Shown: one piece after another, positions 20,256 through 28,672 of the stretch
Position numbering within the stretch: position 1 is the first letter of the stretch
Layout: every line of letters starts with the position of its first letter
Assembly: GCA_012839815.1 (NCBI GenBank)
Contig: DUMQ01000137.1
Location: 1-59,448, forward strand
Direction of reading: 5' to 3'
Length of the DNA: 59,448 nt
From: Bacillota bacterium
GTDB taxonomy: Bacteria > Bacillota > SHA-98 > Ch115 > JABLXJ01
Notes under the pieces: model-generated
Seen by the model: only the letters and a program-made list of their open reading frames with translations
Told to the model about the DNA's origin: nothing
The model's database searches: none
Translations under genes and position numbers: made by a program

Positions 20256-21002
20256 TCAAACCCTGGGGGACAGCCTGCGTCCCTTGAGCTTGCCTCGTCG
20301 CCTCAGGAAATCGCGGACGCGATCCGCCGATGTGTTGATAATAAGGTCTTCAGTCAGTCCGGCTCTCTGCGCAAGCTCGAGGGCAGTATCAAACAGCCCT
20401 ACCCGCGTGGAAATGTGGGCATCGCTTCCTATCACGACCCTTACCCCGTGGCGCGCCGCAAGCCGGGCAAACTTGCAACAATTCTCCTCACTGTGCTTCC
20501 TTGTAATGGTGAGGGAGCTATTGTTTATTTCAAGCAACACTCCAAGATCCTTTGCAGCATTCACGACCTTCTCTATATCTACCTGGTACTCGGGATTGCC
20601 CGGGTGGGCGATGGCATCCACATACGGGTTTTGCATCGCGGCAATCATCGCGTGGGTGTTCTCCTCCACCGTGCCGCCGTCATAACCCGTCCTGATGTGA
20701 AACCCTGCCAGCACAAAATCGAGTGTCGAAAGGGTGCGATCAGGGAGGTCGAGCTCACCTTCGACACTTATTATATTGGCCTCCACGCCGTTCAGGATTT
20801 CAACGCCGAACATCGTTTCGGGGATGACTCTGAGGTTCCCGAAATAATACAGGTGCGGCCCACCGGGAAGATTGGGGCCATGTTCGGTAAAGGCTATCAT
20901 TTCGAGACCCTTCTCAGACGCGGCCCGAGCCGTCTCCTCAATAGTGCTGTACGCGTGTCCACTCGCGATGGTATGAACGTGCAGATCCGCTACGAGCTTC
21001 AT
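20256..21002 (-). CDS. PHP-domain phosphoesterase (YcdX-like), second copy
   Basis: A 248-residue metal-dependent phosphoesterase. Ligand motifs are ADLHVHTIASGHAYS, AFTEHGPNLPGG, GVEANIISVEG, LAGFH, IAHPGNPEY, LEINNSS and VIGSDAHIS, a complete PHP set close to E. coli YcdX. The substrate is not known. It is first in the run PHP-nagA-PHP-rapZ-yvcK. The ATG follows AGAAGG by 6 nt. Repeat copy B ends about 60 bases upstream of the start. Confidence 0.88.
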   Translation of the reverse strand: MKLVADLHVHTIASGHAYSTIEETARAASEKGLEMIAFTEHGPNLPGGPHLYYFGNLRVIPETMFGVEILNGVEANIISVEGELDLPDRTLSTLDFVLAGFHIRTGYDGGTVEENTHAMIAAMQNPYVDAIAHPGNPEYQVDIEKVVNAAKDLGVLLEINNSSLTITRKHSEENCCKFARLAARHGVRVVIGSDAHISTRVGLFDTALELAQRAGLTEDLIINTSADRVRDFLRRRGKLKGRRLSPRV

Positions 21003-21061
21003 CTACTACTACCTTCTCCCCTATTACATGTCTTATGTTATGTCTATATATCCACACTGAC

Positions 21062-21267
21062 TAACTTAGCGCTAAGTGTAACTTCGAGATTACCGCCGTT
21101 TTTCCAGGACTTACGGTGCTTGCGTGACGGGGCCTTTGAAATTTGGCAGGGCCCTCGCGCCAAATTTCAACGGAGGCGCGCCGCAAGCGCGCCGTCCGCG
21201 GAACGCAAGCACCGTAAGTCCTGGGACGTGCTGGTAAACTGGCACAAATTAAGGAACCTACACTTAG
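21062..21267. repeat. Dispersed palindromic repeat, copy B (interior inverted)
   Basis: The element has end motifs CTAAGTGTAACTTC (21072) and GAACCTACACTTAG (to 21267), one mismatch apart as terminal inverted repeats. Outer arms 21104-21125 and 21203-21224 are perfectly complementary over 22 bp. The 77-nt interior carries the TTGAAATTTGGC/GCCAAATTTCAA hairpin (11-nt class loop) and GGCGCGC/GCGCGCC hairpin. Relative to the flanks the interior is in the opposite orientation from copy D. It fills the whole gap between a PHP gene and a GH57 gene, directly touching the GH57 stop codon. Confidence 0.9.
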
Positions 21268-23043
21268 TCATGGACTTATATGACCCTGATGGCTTTTCTT
21301 CGACAAAGATTGAGGAGTTCCTCCTGGCTTCAGACCAAGAAACGCCATCGGGTCAATATCAGGGAACAGCACGTCCGTCTCGGGCCCCGGTCCCAATTCC
21401 CCCAATTCCGCCCCCAATTCGAACTCTCCTCCCAGTACCAGTCCTGATTCCACCATACCCGCCAGCTTCCAAAACCTCTCCCGGTGCTCTGTAAACCTCT
21501 TCGTGGCGTATTCCCTCGCACCCTGAGTTGTAATCAAGAACGGCCAGTCGCTGCTCTGGAGGAGTAAAGCCTCGCGGGCTGCCTGGCGCAATAGGTCCAT
21601 CCCCGCCGGCGCCACGGTGGGAGACACCTCAGCGAACATCCTGGCCAGATCCCTCATCTTCTCCTCAACCGCGTGTATGTCACGCCACATCCATTCCGTG
21701 TCCGAATTCGCCCAGATATAGTGCTTACCGCCCAACCCCCAGGAACTTTCGTGTAACTCTATGGTCTGGTCCGGCGGGTGAGTGCTCAGGTACCCCCCGG
21801 TAGTTGTCAGCTCTATGGCGGGATTCTGAGCCATCTTCTCGAGCACCCTTCCCAGCCACTCGACTCCCTCAAACCACCAGTGACCGAAAAGTTCAATATC
21901 ATACGGGGCAACAAGTATACCATGTCTTCCGGTCTCTTGATGAAACTCCGCCAACAACTGCTCAACAAGCCATGTGAAATGACTTGAATGCTCCTCTACC
22001 CTTCCCCGGGCACCCTCAACACTATAGAGCTCCTTACCATCCAGGTCAACGAGGTGGCTTGTCACCTTCCAGTACTGGAACCCCGACTCGGGATCCCGCC
22101 TGTGAAACTCCCTGTAATTTCCATCCCCCGGGTACCCCCATTCACTCGACCACACCTGCAGCCCCGTCCGCTCGTTACGTCCAAACGCAACAACCGTGCT
22201 CCCTTCGAGGTAATAAGGGAGAAACGTTGTCTTGCCCGTGCGTTCTCGCTCTTGTTGTGTCTCGTCGCCCATCCCCTCGGCAAGATCGACGGGCCCTACC
22301 TTCGTGTACTGGCTAAACGCCCTGCCACCCTCGATAGCATGGGAATCCACGAAGAAATATTCTATACCGAGCTCCTCCAGGAATGACTCGATCCCGCGTT
22401 TAAACTCCGGCCGGGGCTGTGACTCGAGGTTAGACTGCGACTGGGGCTGGGACCGGCGGGGGCGATAGGCGCATTCCGGAAGCCAGGCGCCCCTGGGCCG
22501 TCTCCCGAAGTGTCGCACATATGAGTCGATGCCTATCTTGAGCTGGGCATAAATGGACTCCTCGGTGGAGAGAAGGGGAAGATAGGCGTGGGTTGCGGCG
22601 CTTGTTATAATCTCGATCTCCCCTGAATCCTGCAGGTCTTTGAACGCTCCGACGATGTCCCGCCGGTACCTTTCCGTAAAGCTCCGCTTTATAACCGCGT
22701 AATAATCCCTGTAAAACCGGGCAAGCTCCTTCATCTTAAACTCGTTCAATTCGGCGAATCTCCCAATATCGCCCTCGGCCCTTTTAATCTTATCATCAAG
22801 GTATTGTTCAAACCGTCCCAGCATATAGGGATCGGCAAGTTGCTCTACCAGGACGGGCGTGAGGCCCACCGTGATCCTTACAGGCAGGCCTCTGGCCTTG
22901 AGGTCGTTTAGCACATTCAAGACCGGCAAATACGTTTCCGCCAGGGCCTCCATCACCCACTCCTCTCCGAAGGGCCAGACCCCGGCTTTTCGACAATATG
23001 GTAGGTGGCTGTGTAAAACAAAATTAAAGGAACCAATAGCCAT
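21268..23043 (-). CDS. GH57 family 1,4-alpha-glucan branching-type enzyme (DUF1957), first copy
   Basis: Cytoplasmic glycoside hydrolase family 57 enzyme with an N-terminal catalytic barrel and C-terminal DUF1957 helices, 591 residues. Start of fold: FNFVLHSHLPYCRK. The putative nucleophile is E190 in AWLPECAY and the acid/base D382 in APYDIELFGHWW, so both catalytic residues are present. The family makes alpha-1,6 branches in glycogen. Odd features are a Gln/Ser/Pro-rich insertion right after the nucleophile motif (residues about 196-213) and a Glu/Gly/Leu-rich stretch near the C terminus. The stop codon abuts repeat B. It is divergent from the DUF4912 gene. Confidence 0.85.
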   Translation of the reverse strand: MAIGSFNFVLHSHLPYCRKAGVWPFGEEWVMEALAETYLPVLNVLNDLKARGLPVRITVGLTPVLVEQLADPYMLGRFEQYLDDKIKRAEGDIGRFAELNEFKMKELARFYRDYYAVIKRSFTERYRRDIVGAFKDLQDSGEIEIITSAATHAYLPLLSTEESIYAQLKIGIDSYVRHFGRRPRGAWLPECAYRPRRSQPQSQSNLESQPRPEFKRGIESFLEELGIEYFFVDSHAIEGGRAFSQYTKVGPVDLAEGMGDETQQERERTGKTTFLPYYLEGSTVVAFGRNERTGLQVWSSEWGYPGDGNYREFHRRDPESGFQYWKVTSHLVDLDGKELYSVEGARGRVEEHSSHFTWLVEQLLAEFHQETGRHGILVAPYDIELFGHWWFEGVEWLGRVLEKMAQNPAIELTTTGGYLSTHPPDQTIELHESSWGLGGKHYIWANSDTEWMWRDIHAVEEKMRDLARMFAEVSPTVAPAGMDLLRQAAREALLLQSSDWPFLITTQGAREYATKRFTEHRERFWKLAGMVESGLVLGGEFELGAELGELGPGPETDVLFPDIDPMAFLGLKPGGTPQSLSKKSHQGHISP

Positions 23044-23240
23044 TACTTGATCCCCCTAATACGTTAGCGAACATAAATTTCACGCCTTCTACGTCTTACA
23101 GTATATATTTCCATTTTTATTCATCTCTAACCCCCTCCCCTCCAAATATGGAGCCAAACTCGAATCATAAAATAAACACCCCGGCGCAATACTATAAGGT
23201 AGCGTTGGGTGGATAGAGCAGGCAACAGGGGGTAACAGTC

Positions 23241-24221
23241 TTGACAGGCCGTTTGGATCGAGACCTGAAAAACCAGGAAAAACAGGAAAAAGAGCAAGAA
23301 AGGGAGGTTGAAGAAATCAGCCTCCCTGCCGAGGTTGCAGAGCTCGCTACGATTGAAACCCGGGAAATAAACCTCGCCCAGGATGCCCGGCGCGGCGAGA
23401 TATATCCCCGTTTCATGACGGAGACAGAATATGAGCTTCCCGCCGGTTACGGCGAGACTAAACTGGTTCTCCAGGTTAGAGATCCATACTGGATGCACGC
23501 CTACTGGGAGATATCTGAGGAGACTATACGGGATATTCAAAGAATGCTTGGCCCTTTAAATTGGAACGAGGCGCAGCGGGCCCTGAGAGTCCACGATATA
23601 ACGGGCATAGACTTCAACGGGGCAAATGCCCACTATTCCTTCGACATCCCTATTAACAACGTTGCGAACAACTGGTATATCAATGTAGAACGCCCCAACC
23701 GACGCTATTGTGTGGATTTGGGCGTCAAGAACGAAGCAGGGGATTTCATCCTGATTACGAGGTCAAACCCCGTCCACACGCCGAGGGATGGGATTTCAGA
23801 AATCGTGGATGAGGAATGGATGACGCTGGAGGCCATAGAGAAACTCTACCCCGCGCCATCGCCACGAGGACCAAGCTCTCCCGAATTCATGCGAAGCCAG
23901 GAGATCCAGGGGCGTCTCGAATATGAAGAAGTGGGTTCCGGCGCGGTGGGCGTCATAAGCAGCCCGGGCCCGGGCGTAGCCTACCCACGGAAAAAGGGTT
24001 TCTGGCTCACGGCTGACGTGGAGATCATAATCTACGGCGCCACCGAGCGCGACGCAGCGGTGACGATCCAGGGGATGCCTGTGAAGCTCCGGCCCGATGG
24101 GACTTTTACGGTTCGCTTTGCACTCCCCGATGGCGAGCAGGTTATTCCCGTGGAGGCCGTATCTGCCGGTGGCGAAGACCGGCGCCGGATCACAATGACC
24201 ATAACCCGGAAAACCACCTAA
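23241..24221 (+). CDS. DUF4912 domain protein
   Basis: A 326-residue protein. The N terminus is a charged, probably coiled-coil segment (KNQEKQEKEQEREVEE). The DUF4912 core follows (about 60-200) with LVLQVRDPYWMHAYWEIS, LRVHDITGIDF and NWYINVERPNRRYCVDLG. A C-terminal beta domain has FWLTADVEIIIYGATERDAAVTIQG, resembling an immunoglobulin-like fold. Function is unknown; family members recur beside GH57 branching enzymes and glycosyltransferases, and a glucan-binding role is plausible. The TTG start follows AGGGGGT by 7 nt. Its TAA stop is formed by the first bases of repeat C. Confidence 0.8.
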   Translation: MTGRLDRDLKNQEKQEKEQEREVEEISLPAEVAELATIETREINLAQDARRGEIYPRFMTETEYELPAGYGETKLVLQVRDPYWMHAYWEISEETIRDIQRMLGPLNWNEAQRALRVHDITGIDFNGANAHYSFDIPINNVANNWYINVERPNRRYCVDLGVKNEAGDFILITRSNPVHTPRDGISEIVDEEWMTLEAIEKLYPAPSPRGPSSPEFMRSQEIQGRLEYEEVGSGAVGVISSPGPGVAYPRKKGFWLTADVEIIIYGATERDAAVTIQGMPVKLRPDGTFTVRFALPDGEQVIPVEAVSAGGEDRRRITMTITRKTT

Positions 24222-24480
24222 GTTAGTGCGCAAAAATCTCTGCCCTTTTTGCACTCGCGTAGGGTGTCTCGCATCTCTCCGCCCGGCGGACGCGGCTAAG
24301 TGTAAGTTCGAAGATTACTGACGTTTTTCCGGGGGTTGCCGGTGCTTGCGTTCCGGGGACGGCGCGCTTGCGGCGCGCCTCCGTTGAAATTTGGCGCAAG
24401 GGCCTTGCCAAATTTCAAAGGCCCCGTGCGCAAGCACCGTAAGACCTGGAAAAGTGGCGGTAATCTTTGAACACTCACAT
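24221..24480. repeat. Dispersed palindromic repeat, copy C (hybrid arms)
   Basis: It begins CTAAGTTAGTGC, shared with copy D, then the GTCTCGCATCTC segment and the end motif CTAAGTGTAAGTTC (24296). Conserved arm cores GGTGCTTGCG (24341-24350) and CGCAAGCACC (24429-24438) pair, but the next bases do not: the left arm follows the D version (TTGCCGG side) while the right follows the B version (GTAAG side). The right flank is an inverted left-type flank (GGAAAA..GGCGGTAATCTTTG), not the GCTGGTAAAC type of A, B and D. It occupies the gap between the DUF4912 gene and the GH57 gene. Confidence 0.88.
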
Positions 24481-24535
24481 GAAAGTTTACTACTTGGAAG
24501 ACTACCCGAAGCCTATGATGCTGGGAGGGAAAATC

Positions 24536-26155
24536 GTGGAAAAAGGCTACCTGGCGCTCGTTCTCCATACACACCTTCCATATGTCCGTCACCCCGAACA
24601 TGATGAATTCCTCGAGGAAACCTGGCTCTACGAAGCTATCACGGAGAGCTACATCCCTCTCCTGAAGGTCCTTGAGCGGCTCGTAAGAGACGGGATTGTC
24701 TTCCGACTTACCATGTCGTTTACGCCGACACTGGTCTCAATGCTCAGCGATCCCCTGCTCCAGGAGAGATATGTTCGCCACCTTAATAAGCTAATCGAAT
24801 TGAGCGAAAAAGAGGTCGAAAGGACAAGGTGGCAGCCGGAATTCAATGAAAACGCCCGGATGTACAGGGACAGATTCTACGAGGCGAGATACATATTCGA
24901 GGAGAAGTACGGGCGGAACCTCCTCACAGGCTTCAAGATGCTGCAGGATGCGGGGCGCCTCGAGATCATCACATCGGCTGCGACCCACGGATACCTGCCT
25001 CTCATGGAGCTCTACAGGGATGCCGTGCGAGCCCAAATCAAGGTGGCGCTCCAGCTTCACGAGAAGGTTTTCGGGAGAAGACCCGTAGGATTCTGGCTTC
25101 CTGAGTGCGGCTACAACCCCGGCGACGACTTTATTCTCCAGGAGGAGGGGATCCGCTACTTCTTTACGGACGCTCACGGGATTCTCAACGCTTCCCCACG
25201 GCCCCGGTATGGGGTCTTCGCCCCCATATACTGCAGGTCGGGTGTGGCTGCATTCGGTCGGGATATGGAATCCTCCAAACAGGTCTGGAGCGCGAGGGAG
25301 GGCTACCCGGGGGATTACGACTACAGGGAATTTTACCGGGACATAGGCTACGACCTCGAGTATGACTACATACGCCCGTATATACATAAGAGCGGGATAC
25401 GGGTGAATACCGGGATCAAGTACTACCGCGTCACGGGTAAAACTCACGAAAAGAAACCCTATATCCGCCGCAACGCCGTGGAAAAGGCGGCCATCCATGC
25501 AGGGAACTTCATGTTCAACCGCGAGAGGCAGATCGAGTACTTATATAGTGTGATGGATAGGAAGCCGATAGTGGTTGCCCCATATGATACAGAGCTTTTC
25601 GGCCACTGGTGGTTCGAGGGACCGGAGTGGCTCGACTTCGTAATTCGAAAAATCACTTACGACCAAAACATAATCAAGCTTATAACCCCGGGTGATTACC
25701 TCAACATCTACAAACGAAACCAGGTATCGACGCCCTCCCTCTCCAGCTGGGGTTACAAGGGATATAACGAAGTCTGGCTCGAAGGGAGCAACGACTGGAT
25801 ATACCGGTACCTGCACAAAGCCGCTGAGCGGATGAGTGAACTGGCAAGGGCATATCCCAGTGCAGAGGGCCTGCAAAGACGCGCTCTGAATCAAGCCGCG
25901 CGGGAGCTGCTGCTAGCCCAGAGCAGTGACTGGGCATTCATAATGAAAACAGGGACGATGACCCAGTATGCCATCAAGCGCACTAAAGACCATATCGGGA
26001 GGTTTACGAGGCTCTATGAAGACATAAAACGGAACTCCATCGATGAGGCCTGGCTGAGGGATATAGAGTATAAAGACAACATCTTCCCCGACATCGACTA
26101 CCGGGTGTATGCCCCGGCGCCGTCCCCGGCACAGCCCCGGATGCAAGTGGTATGA
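24536..26155 (+). CDS. GH57 family 1,4-alpha-glucan branching enzyme, second copy
   Basis: GH57 enzyme of about 539 residues, close to the Thermus branching enzyme in length. It opens with LALVLHTHLPYVRHPE. The putative nucleophile is E190 (GFWLPECGY) and the acid/base D351 (APYDTELFGHWW). The C-terminal helical domain has LLLAQSSDWAFIMKTGTMTQYA, then KDNIFPDIDYRVYAP. The start is GTG 24536, with GGGAGG 7 nt upstream; longer in-frame starts run into repeat C and look spurious. It is a clear paralogue of 21268-23043 but lacks its insertion. It converges with the nucleotidyltransferase gene 21 bp away. Confidence 0.9.
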   Translation: MEKGYLALVLHTHLPYVRHPEHDEFLEETWLYEAITESYIPLLKVLERLVRDGIVFRLTMSFTPTLVSMLSDPLLQERYVRHLNKLIELSEKEVERTRWQPEFNENARMYRDRFYEARYIFEEKYGRNLLTGFKMLQDAGRLEIITSAATHGYLPLMELYRDAVRAQIKVALQLHEKVFGRRPVGFWLPECGYNPGDDFILQEEGIRYFFTDAHGILNASPRPRYGVFAPIYCRSGVAAFGRDMESSKQVWSAREGYPGDYDYREFYRDIGYDLEYDYIRPYIHKSGIRVNTGIKYYRVTGKTHEKKPYIRRNAVEKAAIHAGNFMFNRERQIEYLYSVMDRKPIVVAPYDTELFGHWWFEGPEWLDFVIRKITYDQNIIKLITPGDYLNIYKRNQVSTPSLSSWGYKGYNEVWLEGSNDWIYRYLHKAAERMSELARAYPSAEGLQRRALNQAARELLLAQSSDWAFIMKTGTMTQYAIKRTKDHIGRFTRLYEDIKRNSIDEAWLRDIEYKDNIFPDIDYRVYAPAPSPAQPRMQVV

Positions 26156-26176
26156 GCCGCGTGGCGCGACACGTAT

Positions 26177-28672
26177 TTAGTGCTGTCGGAGCTCATTTAT
26201 CTTAGCTGCATATATCTCACGAAGAGCTTCAGCATCCTGGGGCGTCGAGGCCTCGCTGTAGATGTGAAAGAGCGGTTCATCCGAATCCGGCAGGATCAAT
26301 GCCCACCCCGTCTGGTGGAAAACCTTGACACCATCTATGAGTTCCACCTCCTGGTGCTGGGTCTCCTCGATCAGGGTCCTCATAACCCTTCCCTTGGCCT
26401 CCCACGGGCAGTCAACTGAACACTTGCTTACATAGAACCGTGGCACCCTCCGGAGGATATCTGATAACTTGACCTTCTCGCGGGCCATAAACTCCAGGAT
26501 CTTCCCGAGTATGACAAGGGCATCCGCCACCGGTTGGAATTGCGGGAGACTCTTCTCTCCAATGAAGATCTTCTCCTCGATCACCTTTTCCATAACGGAC
26601 CGGGGGTTGGCCTTCGTCCATACGACCGTGCCGTTGTACTGCCTCGCTATATCGCTGATCACGCGCGGCGCGGTGACAGGCACGGCTACCTTGGAGGCGC
26701 TGCCCGAGGCGAGGGCCACAAGAGAAAAGAGCGCGAGAAAGGAATCATCCGAAATCGCATTGCCCTGCTCATCAACGAGCAGCAATTTCTCAGCGTTATT
26801 ATCAACAATTATCCCCATATCTGCTCCGTGAGCTACCACAAGCCTTGTCACGGATGAAAGCACATCCAGGACATCAAACCGCCCGCTGTAACCCGGCCCA
26901 TTCGATTCAGGGCGGCCTGCCGTGATCACATCGCACCCGAACCGGTCGAAAAGGGATGGCAGGATCAACGCCAGGTTTCCAGGGTCATAGCTCGCCACTA
27001 TTTTGAACCTCCTGGAGCTGATAGCCCCCACGTCGATGGATTTCAAGAGCCCTTCAAGATATTGCTCAACCACGCGCGGGAGGAACGCGACCTCGCCCAC
27101 GTCATCTCCGCAGGCGCGTTTAAAGTCCTCGCTAAAGAACGCGTTCTCTACCTTGCGCTCAAATCCCTTATCTATATTGATGCCCTTTTCATCAAGGAAT
27201 TCTATGAGGATGATATTGGGGTCGTATGGAGAGAGCCTCACGTGGAGGCCTCCCTTGACGCCCAGGGTAGCCACGGCATATCGGGTTACCGGGGTTGTCA
27301 GCCTTCCGAGATCGTATACGCTGACGCCCGAGGCAAGGATGCCTGAGATCAGGGCCCGCTTGATCATGCGCGATGCCCGGTGGACATCAGAGCTTATCAC
27401 AATTGCGGCCGGCCGCGTTCCCCCCCCGAGGCACGAGCCGTAGGCCGCCCCTAACTTGGCCGCGAATTCGGGGGTCACCTCAACATTAACAAGGCCCGAA
27501 ACGCCGTAGGTCCCGAAGAGCCTCCTGGACCAGCGCGCCCCCCAGACCAGGCTCGCGGATATGGTGGTACCTGCCTCAACGGTCTTGTCGGGCCAGACCT
27601 TTACATTCGGTTTGATTATTGACCGCTCGCCTATTGAACAGTCGGCGCCGATGACCGCCCCCTCGAAGATGGCGCTCTTGGATTTGATGCTCGACCGGCT
27701 GCATACGATGGCGCCGCGAAGCTCGATCCCTTTTCCGAGATAGGTGTTATCCCATATTATACTCTTCTTTATTGACGCCTCTTCATTGATGACATTTTGA
27801 TTCCCGATTACGGTAAAACCCTCTATCGTGGCATTCTTCTTAACCCGTGTGCCGCTTCCGATAACGAGCGGGGGCTCGATGCGGGCATTCGGGTGAATGT
27901 CCACGCCGTCCCCGGCAAATACCCCCTCCCTCACCTCCTCTCCCGGGATATCCACCCGGGCCTTGCCAGCGAGAATATCATAATGAGTCTGCAGGTATTG
28001 ATCCAGCGTCCCCACGTCACACCAGTAACCGCTGGCCACATAGCCGAAGAGTGGGTCGCCCCGTTTTAGGAGGACGGGGAAGAGATTTTTACTAAAGTCG
28101 AATTCCTGGCCTGCATCGAAATGTCCCAGGACATCCGGCTCAAGGATGTAGATGCCCGTATTGACCGTGTCGCTGAAAACCTCGCTCCAGCTTGGCTTCT
28201 CAAGGAACCTCCGTATACGGCCGTCATGGTCTGTAATCACGACCCCGTATTCCAGCGGTGTTGGAACACGGGTAAGGACGATGGTTGCGATCGCTCCCTT
28301 CTCCCTGTGGAATTCTATAGCCTCGCGGATATCTATATCGGTCAAGGCGTCACCGCTCATGACGAGAAACGTCCCGTCCAGGCGGCTCTGTCTATCGACA
28401 TTCTTGACGCTCCCTGCGGTCCCAAGCGGGACCTCCTCAATTACGTAGGATATATTGGCCCCCAAGCCGGCCCCATCCTCGAAATACGCCTGAATGATTT
28501 CGGGCAGGTAGCACAAGGTAACGATGATATCGTTGAAACCGTTGCTCACCAGGAGGCGGATGATGTGCTCCATGATCGGGCGGTTCACGATCGGCACCAT
28601 GGGTTTGGGCATATTGCACGTCAGGGGACGAAGACGGGTCCCCTTGCCCCCGGCCATTATCACGACTTTCAT
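26177..28672 (-). CDS. Sugar-1-phosphate nucleotidyltransferase fused to a degenerate phosphohexomutase
   Basis: An 831-residue fusion. Residues 1-230 form a nucleotidyltransferase (VIMAGGKGTRLRPLT, PKPMVPI, SGDALTDID). About 250-370 is a left-handed beta-helix of hexapeptide repeats (IGSGTRVKKNATIEGFTVIG). About 375-831 is a phosphomannomutase/phosphoglucomutase fold. The mutase active-site loop (usually TASHNP with a phosphoserine) reads HVRLSPYDPNI, so the mutase half is probably not catalytic as a classical mutase, a condition seen in related fusions. The nucleotide and sugar are not certain; GDP-mannose and ADP/UDP-glucose are all possible. Its ATG overlaps the GT4 stop (ATGA). Confidence 0.85.
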   Translation of the reverse strand: MKVVIMAGGKGTRLRPLTCNMPKPMVPIVNRPIMEHIIRLLVSNGFNDIIVTLCYLPEIIQAYFEDGAGLGANISYVIEEVPLGTAGSVKNVDRQSRLDGTFLVMSGDALTDIDIREAIEFHREKGAIATIVLTRVPTPLEYGVVITDHDGRIRRFLEKPSWSEVFSDTVNTGIYILEPDVLGHFDAGQEFDFSKNLFPVLLKRGDPLFGYVASGYWCDVGTLDQYLQTHYDILAGKARVDIPGEEVREGVFAGDGVDIHPNARIEPPLVIGSGTRVKKNATIEGFTVIGNQNVINEEASIKKSIIWDNTYLGKGIELRGAIVCSRSSIKSKSAIFEGAVIGADCSIGERSIIKPNVKVWPDKTVEAGTTISASLVWGARWSRRLFGTYGVSGLVNVEVTPEFAAKLGAAYGSCLGGGTRPAAIVISSDVHRASRMIKRALISGILASGVSVYDLGRLTTPVTRYAVATLGVKGGLHVRLSPYDPNIILIEFLDEKGINIDKGFERKVENAFFSEDFKRACGDDVGEVAFLPRVVEQYLEGLLKSIDVGAISSRRFKIVASYDPGNLALILPSLFDRFGCDVITAGRPESNGPGYSGRFDVLDVLSSVTRLVVAHGADMGIIVDNNAEKLLLVDEQGNAISDDSFLALFSLVALASGSASKVAVPVTAPRVISDIARQYNGTVVWTKANPRSVMEKVIEEKIFIGEKSLPQFQPVADALVILGKILEFMAREKVKLSDILRRVPRFYVSKCSVDCPWEAKGRVMRTLIEETQHQEVELIDGVKVFHQTGWALILPDSDEPLFHIYSEASTPQDAEALREIYAAKINELRQH

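Noticed and set aside
21237-21252. TGGCAC in repeat flanks as a sigma-54 promoter
   Set aside because: No TTGC element follows at the right spacing.
20094-21494. A 466-codon plus-strand open frame across PHP, repeat B and GH57
   Set aside because: It is antisense to well-supported genes and crosses the repeat; it reflects GC-rich codon bias of the opposite strand.
24223-24411. A 62-codon open frame shared by repeat copies C and D (59191-59379) on the minus strand
   Set aside because: The frames run through hairpin arms, differ at about 6 of 62 residues over roughly a dozen base changes (no clear purifying selection), and have no ribosome site. They are best seen as a by-product of the repeat.
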